The notes beneath the pieces were generated by a model. It was given only the letters and a program-made list of their open reading frames with translations, was not told where the DNA came from and did not search any database. A stretch of 7,724 bases of DNA from Planctomycetales bacterium. GTDB taxonomy: Bacteria > Planctomycetota > Phycisphaerae > SM23-33. The stretch is from contig DAOVFI010000108.1 of assembly GCA_030673005.1 (NCBI GenBank), positions 1-7,724 of the forward strand, read 5' to 3'. Numbering within the stretch: the first letter of the stretch is position 1; each line of letters opens with the position of its first letter. Shown piece by piece: positions 1 through 6,800 of the stretch. The position numbers were made by a program, and so were the translations under genes.

Positions 1-749
1 GCCAGCATGTCCTCGGCCTTGTCGGACAGATACTCCTCAACCCGGCTCTTGTAATCGAGGAACGTTCCGGCCTTACCGGCCAGTTCGCTGCCGCCGCCTC
101 CCGACAGCAGCCGGCCTCGAGCATCGACTACGACCACCTTCTCCGGCGTCATACCTTCGACGCTTCCGACCACAAGGTGAATAATCGCCGCGACGTTGGA
201 AGGCGTCAGACGCCAGCCCGGCTTGGTGCGCACCGCCACCGTCGCCGAAGCGTTTTTCTTCTGACCGGCGAAGAGTGTCGATTCCGGACGGACCACGTGC
301 ACCCGCGCCATGGACACGCCTTCCAGCAGTTGAATCGTCTTGGCAAGTTCGCCCTCGATGGCGCGGGTTAAATTAATCCGCTCCTTGAACGGGCTGGTTC
401 CGATCTCTCCCTTATCGAGAATCCCGTATCCCCTGTCCTGTCCGGTCGGCAGGCCGGCGGACGCCATAGTCAGCCGCAGCGAATAGACCTTCTCGGCCGG
501 CACATTAATCGTCGTGCCGCCGGCGGTCAGTTCGTAAGGGACGCCGGCGTCGCGTACCTTCTCTACGATCTTGGCGGCCTCTTCCGCATCAAGCCCGCTG
601 TAGAGCAGGGCCATGTGGGGCTTGCGCGCCCACCCGACCAGCAGAACGGCAGCGCCGATGCACCCGAGCAGTATCCCTAACAACAATACCCGCTGGAGCA
701 GGCCCGTCCGTTCCCAAACCTGTCTGATGTCCTGTAGCGCCTTTGCCAC
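1..749 (-). CDS. fliF: Flagellar MS-ring protein FliF, N-terminal 249 codons (3' end beyond the window)
   Basis: FliF forms the inner-membrane MS ring on which the export gate, the C-ring and the rod are built. The translation begins VAKALQDIRQVWERTG, followed by a hydrophobic membrane segment at about residues 21-40. Next comes LLYSGLDAEEAAKIVEK, the usual FliF junction after the first membrane helix, and then the YscJ/FliF ring-building domains. Recognisable blocks are LPTGQDRGYGILDKGEIGTSPF, RAIEGELAKTI, ARVHVVRPESTLF and EKVVVVDARGRLLS. The start is a GTG at 749-747: an in-frame TGA three codons upstream (758-756) excludes any earlier start, and GGTGA at 756-760 gives a ribosome site 6 nt away. 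The ring-building motif 3 region, the second membrane helix and the FliG-binding tail lie outside the window. It follows fliE after a 123-bp gap filled by a repeat element. Family assignment is very secure. Confidence 0.97.
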   Translation of the reverse strand, partial: MAKALQDIRQVWERTGLLQRVLLLGILLGCIGAAVLLVGWARKPHMALLYSGLDAEEAAKIVEKVRDAGVPYELTAGGTTINVPAEKVYSLRLTMASAGLPTGQDRGYGILDKGEIGTSPFKERINLTRAIEGELAKTIQLLEGVSMARVHVVRPESTLFAGQKKNASATVAVRTKPGWRLTPSNVAAIIHLVVGSVEGMTPEKVVVVDARGRLLSGGGGSELAGKAGTFLDYKSRVEEYLSDKAEDML

Positions 750-796
750 TGGTCTTCACCGTCTTGTAGGGTGTGGAAGGTTCTTTTCCCTGCACC

Positions 797-815
797 TGCC
801 TACCGGCAGGCAGGC
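797..815. repeat. 19-bp interspersed repeat, copy 1 (intergenic)
   Basis: TGCCTACCGGCAGGCAGGC is identical to 3763-3781. Its core TGCC-tacc-GGCA is a short hairpin, extended on the left here to CCTGCC/GGCAGG. This copy lies within the fliE-fliF element. Related GC-rich CCGGCAGGCAGG palindromes are common in genomes of uncultured bacteria (general knowledge, not searched here). Confidence 0.65.
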
Positions 816-840
816 ACCGAACGCTTCACCTGTCAATCGC

Positions 841-868
841 GGTGTGCAGGAAACAAAACCTGCACACC
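841..868. repeat. 10-bp stem hairpin inside the fliE-fliF element
   Basis: GGTGTGCAGG (841-850) and CCTGCACACC (859-868) are exact reverse complements around the 8-nt loop aaacaaaa. In the minus-strand transcript the hairpin begins 4 nt after the fliE stop codon. No U-run follows it, so it is not a normal intrinsic terminator. It could instead protect the 3' end of processed fliE-containing RNA. The outer terminal repeat (863-872) overlaps its arm, so the local hairpin and the end-to-end pairing of the whole element exclude each other in part. Confidence 0.6.
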
Positions 869-872
869 CTAC

Positions 873-1184
873 TTAAATCTGCATGTTCATTGTCTGCTTA
901 TATGCCTCAATTACCTTGTTTCGCACGCCTATCAGGAGTTTGAAACTCAGGTCCGCCTTGGCAGCGGCGGCCACTACCGAAAGGACGTCATCGCTCTTGC
1001 CGCTCAGCAGGTCCTGGACCGCGGCGGTCGATGCCTGCTGTTTCGTATCAACCTGATCGATGCAGTTCCGCAGCATCTTGTCGAAACCGGTTTTTGAAGC
1101 GTCCTGGTCCTGCCCGCCGACCCCGGTCGCCCGGGGCGTCGGGATCGGTTTGGGAAGGCCGCCTATCGGATTAATCGCTGACAT
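873..1184 (-). CDS. fliE: Flagellar hook-basal body complex protein FliE
   Basis: FliE is the small periplasmic adaptor joining the MS ring (FliF) to the proximal rod (FlgB), and is one of the first substrates of the flagellar export apparatus. The protein is 103 aa, the normal FliE size. The diagnostic C-terminal half is present: FDKMLRNCIDQVDTKQQ, a two-residue variant of the usual loop before DDVLSVVAAAAKADLSFKLLIGVRNKVIEAYKQTMNMQI, matching the family pattern of helix, then RNKVxEAYxxxMxMQ at the end. The N-terminus is proline/glycine rich and unstructured, as is usual. The ATG at 1184-1182 has a strong ribosome site (AGGAGA, 1191-1196, spacing 6) that sits just before the flgC stop (1200-1202). 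A repeat element starts immediately after its TAA. Confidence 0.96.
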   Translation of the reverse strand: MSAINPIGGLPKPIPTPRATGVGGQDQDASKTGFDKMLRNCIDQVDTKQQASTAAVQDLLSGKSDDVLSVVAAAAKADLSFKLLIGVRNKVIEAYKQTMNMQI

Positions 1185-1199
1185 CTTTGCTCTCCTGGA

Positions 1200-1607
1200 C
1201 TATCTCAACAACTCGATCGCAACATCCACCATTTCTTCGTATCGTTTCATAACGGCAGCGTTTGCCTGGTAGGCCCTGCTGGCTGCGACCATGTTTATCA
1301 TCTCGACGGGCAGGTCCACGTTTGGCATAAGGACGTAACCGTTATTGTCGGCGTCGGGGTGTCCGGGTTTATAGACGCGTTTGAAGTCGGTCAGCATGTC
1401 GGAGGTAATTCCTTCGACTTTCACGCCGTCCAGGCCGTCGTCGTCCGTCGATAGGACGACCTGTCTGCGGCGGTAAGGGTCGCCCGAAGGCGTGCGCGAC
1501 GTGCTGGAATTGGCGATATTGCCCGCGATGACGTTCATCCGCGTCGATTCGGCCCGCAGGCCCGAAACCGCAATGTCTATCGCATTTGAAACACCATTAA
1601 CGCCCAT
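1200..1607 (-). CDS. flgC: Flagellar proximal rod protein FlgC
   Basis: FlgC is one of the rod subunits (with FlgB, FlgF and FlgG) that cross the periplasm. The protein is 135 aa, within the family range. The N-terminal rod motif is IAVSGLRAESTRMNVIAGNIANSSTSRTPSGDPYRRRQVVLS, and the C-terminal rod helix is GYVLMPNVDLPVEMINMVAASRAYQANAAVMKRYEEMVDVAIELL; together they identify FlgC rather than FlgB or FlgG. These ends form the paired coiled helices of the rod. The ATG at 1607-1605 follows an AGGTGA-type ribosome site (1611-1617). The stop at 1202-1200 is 15 bp before fliE. Upstream, the flgB-flgC spacer is almost wholly a heptamer array, so flgC is not overlap-coupled to flgB and relies on its own ribosome site. 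Confidence 0.97.
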   Translation of the reverse strand: MGVNGVSNAIDIAVSGLRAESTRMNVIAGNIANSSTSRTPSGDPYRRRQVVLSTDDDGLDGVKVEGITSDMLTDFKRVYKPGHPDADNNGYVLMPNVDLPVEMINMVAASRAYQANAAVMKRYEEMVDVAIELLR

Positions 1608-1630
1608 CTTCTCACCTCATCCTGATTCGT

Positions 1631-1734
1631 AACCAGTAGCCAGTAATCAGTAGCCCGTTGCCTCTTGCCTCTTGCCTGTTGCCTCTTGCCTGTTTCTACG
1701 GGCTACGGGCTACAGACTACGGATTACGACTACG
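1631..1734. repeat. 7-nt periodic repeat array in three blocks between flgB and flgC
   Basis: The plus strand can be cut into an unbroken run of 14 heptamers from 1631 to 1728, plus a partial unit to 1734. The left block (1631-1658) is aaccagt, agccagt, aatcagt, agcccgt. The middle block (1659-1693) is five units of tgcctct or tgcctgt. The right block (1694-1734) is ttctacg, ggctacg, ggctaca, gactacg, gattacg and a shortened actacg. The left and right blocks are imperfect inverted copies: gtagcccg (1650-1657) pairs with cgggctac at 1699-1706 or 1706-1713. The array could therefore fold as a hairpin with the TTGCCTC block as its loop. On the right it runs into the flgB stop codon (1730-1732). 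The period is not a multiple of three across a codon frame, and it carries no CRISPR-type repeat/spacer layout. Confidence 0.85.
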
Positions 1735-2089
1735 GCGTCTGTATCGCCGAAGCCATCTTGCGGTACGTGTTACCCAGAACCCGCATATAAGTCTTGTACA
1801 TTGCATTGTTTTTGATCATTTCGCCGATTTCTATTTCCAGTGACACGTCGTTTCCGTTCAAATCAACCGGCGTATTCATCGGCTGGAGGATGCTTTCGCG
1901 AATCGCATCCAGGTCAACGTCGTCGCCGGCCTCGATCGCCTCGGCGAGATGCTTTTCGAACTCGACGACGCTTCGCCTGTATCCCGGCGAATTGAGATTG
2001 GCGATGTTGTTTGCTATGACGGACTGCCGGATGCTCGCGCCTTTCAGGGCGGCCTCGAGGTATTGTGTAATTGCCGGCGGTTTCACCAT
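1730..2089 (-). CDS. flgB: Flagellar basal body rod protein FlgB
   Basis: FlgB is the most membrane-proximal rod subunit and binds FliE. The protein is 119 aa, slightly short for the family. It shows the FlgB-type N-terminus YLEAALKGASIRQSVIANNIANLNSPGYRRSVVEFEKHL and the C-terminal helix SLEIEIGEMIKNNAMYKTYMRVLGNTYRKMASAI. The middle region is reduced, as in other small FlgBs. The ATG (2089-2087) lies inside the last codons of the activator gene (ATGGTGA, a 7-bp overlap) and has an AGGAGA ribosome site (2096-2101, spacing 6), so it can be translated both by coupling and independently. Its TAG stop (1732-1730) is part of the first heptamer of the flgB-flgC repeat array, so the array may have expanded from or into the gene end. 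Confidence 0.96.
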   Translation of the reverse strand: MVKPPAITQYLEAALKGASIRQSVIANNIANLNSPGYRRSVVEFEKHLAEAIEAGDDVDLDAIRESILQPMNTPVDLNGNDVSLEIEIGEMIKNNAMYKTYMRVLGNTYRKMASAIQTP

Positions 2090-3084
2090 TTGTTGTCTCC
2101 TGCTATTTGTAATTCGCCCGCCTCGCGGTACCTGCGGAGTTTTTCTCGCAGAGTCCGGTCGGTTATTCCCAGCAGGCGTGCCGCCTTTGCCTGGTTCCGC
2201 TGCGTCCGGCGAAGGGCTTCGAGTATCGCCTGCCGTTCCAGTTCCTGAAGCAGTAGCGTCTCCGCCGGGCGCTGACGGGCGGTAACGAGTTCGTCTTCCA
2301 GAAACTCAGCGCCCTTCAGCGACAGGGTCGCGCCTTCTCCGAAGATCATCGCCGCCCGAACTATATTGCGAATCTGGCGGACGTTCCCGGGCCAGTTGTA
2401 TCGAATGAATTGCTTCATCATCCGGTCATCCAGTTTGTTGATTTCCCTTCCGACCTCCCGTGCGTGCAGGTTGACGAAATGCCATACAAGTGCCGGGATG
2501 TCTTCGGTCCGCTCGCGGACGGGCGGTACGACCAGACGGACGCCGCTGATGCGATAGTACAAATCGAGTCGGAACCGGCCCTGCTCGACCTCTTCGGCGA
2601 GATTGCGGTTGGAGGTGCTGATAACGCGGATATTGACTTTTATCGTCTCGCCGCCCCCGACCCGCTCGAACTGCTGCTGCTCCAGGACTCGCAGCAGTTT
2701 CGCCTGGAGCCTCCGGGTCGTTTCGGACAGTTCATCCAGTAGCAGCGTACCGCCGTCGGCGCGTTCGAAGCGTCCTTTCTGTTGTTCATGCGCGCCGGTG
2801 AAGGCGCCTTTCTCGTGTCCGAAAAGTTCGCTCTCGAGCAGCGTGTCGCTCAAGGCCGCACAGTTGACGTGAATGAACGGGTTGTCGCGGCGATCGCTCT
2901 CCCCGTGGATCAGGTAAGAAATCAATTCCTTGCCGGTCCCGCTTTCGCCTGTAACCAGCACCGGCGCGGAGGTCGAGGCGACCTTTTTGGACATACGGAT
3001 CGTCCGGAGGAACTGCTCGCTGCGCCCGGCTATTTTGTACCTGCGGCACAGGTCGTTCTCATTTATGTAATCCGAATCAGTCAT
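2083..3084 (-). CDS. Sigma-54-dependent activator (AAA+ and Fis-type HTH, no receiver domain)
   Basis: This is an enhancer-binding ATPase that remodels sigma-54 RNA polymerase, of the group that controls flagellar genes in many bacteria. The protein has 333 aa. Only about 17 residues precede the AAA+ domain, which begins near IAGRSEQFLRTIR. Visible motifs are Walker A GESGTGKE (46-53), the sigma-54 contact loop GAFTGA (93-98), Walker B GGTLLLDE (111-118), the R-finger region FRLDLYYR (171-178) and the sensor-II motif WPGNVR (231-236). A C-terminal Fis-type helix-turn-helix spans about 281-320 (ILEALRRTQRNQAKAARLLGITDRTLREKLRRY). All key catalytic residues are present, so it should be active. 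There is no phosphorylation or ligand-sensing N-terminal domain, so its control must come from a partner or from its amount. The start overlaps the previous stop by 8 bp (ATGACTGA) and no ribosome site is evident, implying coupled, modest translation. The target is inferred, not shown. Confidence 0.95.
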   Translation of the reverse strand: MTDSDYINENDLCRRYKIAGRSEQFLRTIRMSKKVASTSAPVLVTGESGTGKELISYLIHGESDRRDNPFIHVNCAALSDTLLESELFGHEKGAFTGAHEQQKGRFERADGGTLLLDELSETTRRLQAKLLRVLEQQQFERVGGGETIKVNIRVISTSNRNLAEEVEQGRFRLDLYYRISGVRLVVPPVRERTEDIPALVWHFVNLHAREVGREINKLDDRMMKQFIRYNWPGNVRQIRNIVRAAMIFGEGATLSLKGAEFLEDELVTARQRPAETLLLQELERQAILEALRRTQRNQAKAARLLGITDRTLREKLRRYREAGELQIAGDNKW

Positions 3085-3871
3085 TAGTCTTTTTGCCGGG
3101 ATTCGGCTTTGTTTTTTCGGTTTTTTTCGGTTTCGTCCCAGCCGCCTCTTTATTCCGTTTCTCCGCTTCTTTCAGCAGGGCGTCCAGATCGTTTGTCTTT
3201 CGCCAGTCGATGAGGTTTTTCTGCACCTTTGCAAGCGAGCTCCAGATAGACTTTGGATACGCGTTCATGAGTTCGGCATACGCCTTGGCGGCAGCAGCCG
3301 GATCGGCCTTTCGCAGGCAGTTCGCCGCCTGTAACAGCATCCAGGCCTTCCCTTCTTCGTCGGTTTCGAGCTGGGCCGCCTTCTTGTAGAACGGCGCCGC
3401 CGTCTCCAGGTACCCGCCCCGGAACAGCGCGTCGGCCAACGCGAGCGGGTCGGTTACGCTGTCGGGGGACAGTTTTTTCAACTTTGCCAGACTTCTTACC
3501 GGGGTTATTCGCACCGTCTGCGTTGACGGCTGCACGCTCGGACGGGACGTTGCCTTCGGCGAAGGACCGACCGGTGCGGGAGTTTCCGTCCCCGGCCTGA
3601 TCGGCATCCGAATCTCCTCAAGCCGGCGGACCGCCTCGGACAATGCGGCGGTATCTTCTTTTCCGGAAGGCGGCTCAATGGCGGACCGCCACAGGTTACG
3701 CATACTCGCGGCGACGTCGGGCGGGGCTGGAGAAGATTCAGCGACATTCACGGGCGGGACCTTGCCTACCGGCAGGCAGGCGCCCGTGCCGCCTTCTTCT
3801 GCCGAAAGCATCGCCACACCCGTCAACGCCACGGTGCTCAGGCAGATTAACAGGATATTCCAGCGATTCAT
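3077..3871 (-). CDS. Small exported TPR-type protein
   Basis: No named family is recognised. The 264-aa protein starts with a typical signal peptide (MNRWNILLICLSTVALTGVAMLSA, cleavage likely near residue 24), so it should be periplasmic. Residues 31-37 (ACLPVGK) are encoded by an interspersed 19-bp repeat. A proline/serine/threonine-rich linker follows (about 40-125). A helical TPR-like region spans about 138-225, for example ALADALFRGGYLETAAPFYKKAAQLE, then AWMLLQAANCLRKADPAAAAKAYAELMNAYP. The tail is very lysine-rich (KEAAGTKPKKTEKTKPNPGKK). The ATG overlaps the stop of the large TPR gene (ATGA) and has AGGAG about 10 nt upstream; its own stop overlaps the activator start. Co-translation with a large TPR membrane protein and rod genes suggests a role in flagellar assembly or motor structure, but that is inference only. 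Confidence 0.85.
   Translation of the reverse strand: MNRWNILLICLSTVALTGVAMLSAEEGGTGACLPVGKVPPVNVAESSPAPPDVAASMRNLWRSAIEPPSGKEDTAALSEAVRRLEEIRMPIRPGTETPAPVGPSPKATSRPSVQPSTQTVRITPVRSLAKLKKLSPDSVTDPLALADALFRGGYLETAAPFYKKAAQLETDEEGKAWMLLQAANCLRKADPAAAAKAYAELMNAYPKSIWSSLAKVQKNLIDWRKTNDLDALLKEAEKRNKEAAGTKPKKTEKTKPNPGKKTND
3763..3781. repeat. 19-bp interspersed repeat, copy 2 (inside the small TPR gene)
   Basis: This copy is identical over 19 bp to 797-815. Read on the minus strand in the gene's frame it encodes ACLPVGK, residues 31-37, just after the predicted signal-peptide cleavage site. GGGCG (3752-3756) and CGCCC (3781-3785) flank it as an additional short inverted pair. It keeps the frame open, as a tolerated insertion in a flexible segment would. 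Confidence 0.65.
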
Positions 3872-6800
3872 TGTCGTTTCGCTCCTGACTTTCTTTTGGG
3901 TTCACCTGACAGCGTCAGGGCCGCCTTCTCGTACTCCTTCTTCGCGAGGTAGGCTTCGGCGAGGAGGCTCCTGGCCCGCCGGCGATGTTTCCGGTCGGCG
4001 GTCGATGACTTCATTACACCGCCTGCAAGAGTAACTGCCTGTCCGGGCCTGTTAATCTCCAGGCATATCCCGGCCAGTTCACAGGCCGATTCGTTGGACG
4101 AATCGCCCGGATCAAGGACCTCCAGCGCCTTGGTCAATGCGACGTACGCATAAGACAAAGCACCCGCGTCGCGGTAACAAAGCGCCAGTTCCACGTTCAG
4201 TTTCGCGTGCATCTGCGGATCGGAAACCGAAGGCATTTTACCCCGCAGGAAACTCGCCCCCCTCTCCGGCAGCGACATCGACCTGTAAATCCTGGCGGTG
4301 GTGGAATAGAACTGATACTTATGGCGCGGGCTTTGAATCTCCCCGATAACCTTATGAAGCGTGGACATCGCCCTGGCAAGGTTGCCCGTCTTCCGATACG
4401 CCTCGGCAAGTTCGATCGACGCTTCGGCCTTCTGATCTATATCGGACCGGCAGGACAGTGCCAGGCGAAAGGCCGTAACGGACTGAGCGTCATTGCCTGT
4501 TTTGACAAGGCTTCTGCCCAAAAGCAGATACGCCTCCGAAAGATTATCCGCATCCGTCCGTCCGGCGAGTTTCGCATAACGCTTGAGCCACTCGACGGAC
4601 TGGTCGTATTTGCCTTTCAGATAAAGGCACTTGCCCGCTCCGAAACACGCATAATTCCTGGACTGGACCGACAGGTCCAGGAAATAGAGTTTCCTGAATA
4701 TATGGTAGGCCTCGTCTGCCAGTCCTGTCTTCAAGGCCGCTTCGCCGAGGGCGATGTAGGCTTCTCCCGACTCATGGCAGCCCGGATAACCGTCCAGCAA
4801 TTCCGTCAGGTCGGTCCGCGCGCCGGTGTAGTCGCGAAGACCGATACGGAGTTTCGCACTTCTCAGCAGCGCCTTCGGTGCGATGCGAGCCTTGCTGAAA
4901 CGGCGTACGGTCAACCTGTACTCGTTGATTGCCTCTATCGCATTGCCTGTATGTTCGTGCAGCAGGGCAACGGCGAAATGTCCCCAGGCGATCCGCTTGT
5001 CGCCGGGCATCGCCCGCAGGAACAGTCGCCGCCAGGCCGAGACCGCCTCGTCGCTCAGCAGGTTACGCTGCTGATTCAACGACGGGCAGTCCGACGGATT
5101 GTGCACGATTATCACTTCGCCGGTAAAACGCGCAAGCAGCCCGGCCGAACCGGCGGACAACTCGCACATCCTCTGCGCCGAAACATTAGGCAGATAAAGA
5201 CTGACCGCCCTGTTGCTCGCCGCCTTGCTCACGGAAACCCATCGAAGGTCGATGCCCGCCTTTGCGGCAAAATGAGTCAGCAGTTCCGATACGGACGCCT
5301 GGAGGCAGGTTGCCGACCATCGCGTCATCGGGCCTTGAACCTGAACCTGACGGACCTTCGGGCCGAGAACGGCGCGGTCGAACGCCTTGCGCCCCTTATC
5401 AAGCAGCCTCCTGAGGGCGGATTCGTCCAGACCGGCAAACAGGTCCGCCACCTTCAAAGTCCTCCAGGTTATCCGCCCGTCGGCGCCGTGGAGTAACAGT
5501 GCTTTTTTCGTCAGCGACCGGGCGATAAGGAAATCGCAATTCCTTTCAGCCGGGGTGTAATCCGACAGCGCGGCAAACGCAGACGCCGCCCGGTAAGCCC
5601 TCATCCTTGCCTGAAGGAACTGCCCGTTTCGTTCGTGATATATCGCCAGTTGATAATTTGCCGCCGCACAAACCGCCGGTGAATCACTTGCCGCCGCTAC
5701 GCTGAGCAATTCATGGGCGCTGGTTATTTTTCCCAGGTATGTCAGGCATTGACCCTTCCGCAGACGGAGGAAATCCATCATCAATTTGGAATCCGGATCC
5801 CGCCTGACCATTTCCGACAGCAGGCTGTACTGTTGCAAAGCGGATGCGTACTGCTTCGCCGCAAATGCCGACCGCGCATTCCGCCATGAAACGCTCCGGG
5901 AGTCTTTGGCGGCATCAAGATCGGCCGGGGACGGATGCAATTCGGGCGTCTTGCCTGTAAGAGCCGCCTCCCGACCGAGGCTTGCCTGCACGCCCCGTCC
6001 GGGAAGCCAGAACACCGCCGCCGCAAGCGCAACTACCGCCAGCGTATTGGCTACCAGGAACCAGTGCGTAGCCGATACCGACCGCAGCAGGCCGCGAATA
6101 TCCGAAGAACGAGGCCCGGAACCTGAATCCTGCGTTACGCCGAAACCGGCAGACCGGTCCGCCACGCCGGCGCCGACGGACTCGGCCACCGCCCCTGACT
6201 CGTCAACATCGAAAGATTCGCCTTCAGCGGAAGATCCAGCAACGGCGACCGATTCGGCAGACTCGGTTTCAGCGTCAGGTTCCACGGCCTCGCCGGCCTC
6301 GTCGGATTCGACTGGCTCGACCGGCTCGGATGAGTCGGATGTTTCCGCCGATTCTGTTTTTTCACGCAACTGTGCCTTTTGAGCGGCAATAATATCGGCA
6401 AGAGGATTGGGCGATTCCTTACCGCCATCCTCAGAAACGGCTTCTGCTGTTTGCTTGTCATCAACCACGTCATCGCCGGATTCGTCCGGCAATTCAGTGG
6501 CCGAAGCGACCGGCGCTTCTGCCTCCTCGTTCCCCCCCGCCTCCTCGCCGGCTGATGATTCCGCTTCCTGTTCAGCAGAAGCCCCAACCTCTCCATCATC
6601 TGATGATTCAGAATCCTTATCAGTCGAAGCCTCCGCCTCCTCCTCCCCGGCCTCCCCGACCGGCGACTCAACATCATCCTGACCTTCGGACGACGCCTCG
6701 ACTTCCTGCCCGGCGGACGCCTCGTCTTCTTTTTCCTCTTCTATAACGGACTCAACCTCACCAGCGGATTCTTCCGACTCCTTATCAGCGGAAACATCAG

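Larger units (their letters stand above)
766..872. repeat. 107-bp MITE-like element with 10-bp terminal inverted repeats, between fliE and fliF
   Basis: The ends are exact inverted repeats: GTAGGGTGTG at 766-775 and CACACCCTAC at 863-872. The element begins at the base next to the fliE stop codon (873-875) and ends 16 nt before the fliF start. Inside are a 10-bp hairpin (841-868) and a 19-bp palindromic unit (797-815). No reading frame or transposase is present and no convincing target duplication is visible. The GTAGGGTG end resembles short interspersed elements seen in many environmental bacterial genomes; that comparison is from memory and was not searched. As it sits inside an operon, it is presumably transcribed and could fold the fliE-fliF spacer. 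Confidence 0.6.

Noticed and set aside
589..795. 68-codon minus-strand frame over the fliF start
   Set aside because: It is out of frame with fliF, whose own frame gives clear FliF motifs from the GTG at 749.
841..868. Intrinsic terminator between fliE and fliF
   Set aside because: The stem is good but no U-run follows on the minus-strand transcript, and ending transcription before fliF would make little sense.
1631..1734. CRISPR array
   Set aside because: The period is 7 nt and there are no repeat/spacer units of CRISPR size.
4207..5496. 429-codon open frame on the plus strand
   Set aside because: It lies opposite the TPR gene, has no recognisable domain and arises from the high GC and codon bias of the real gene.
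5786..6682. Ser/Pro-rich open frames opposite the acidic domain
   Set aside because: They are the mirror of Glu/Asp/Ser/Ala codon repeats in the minus-strand gene; there is no ribosome site or family match.
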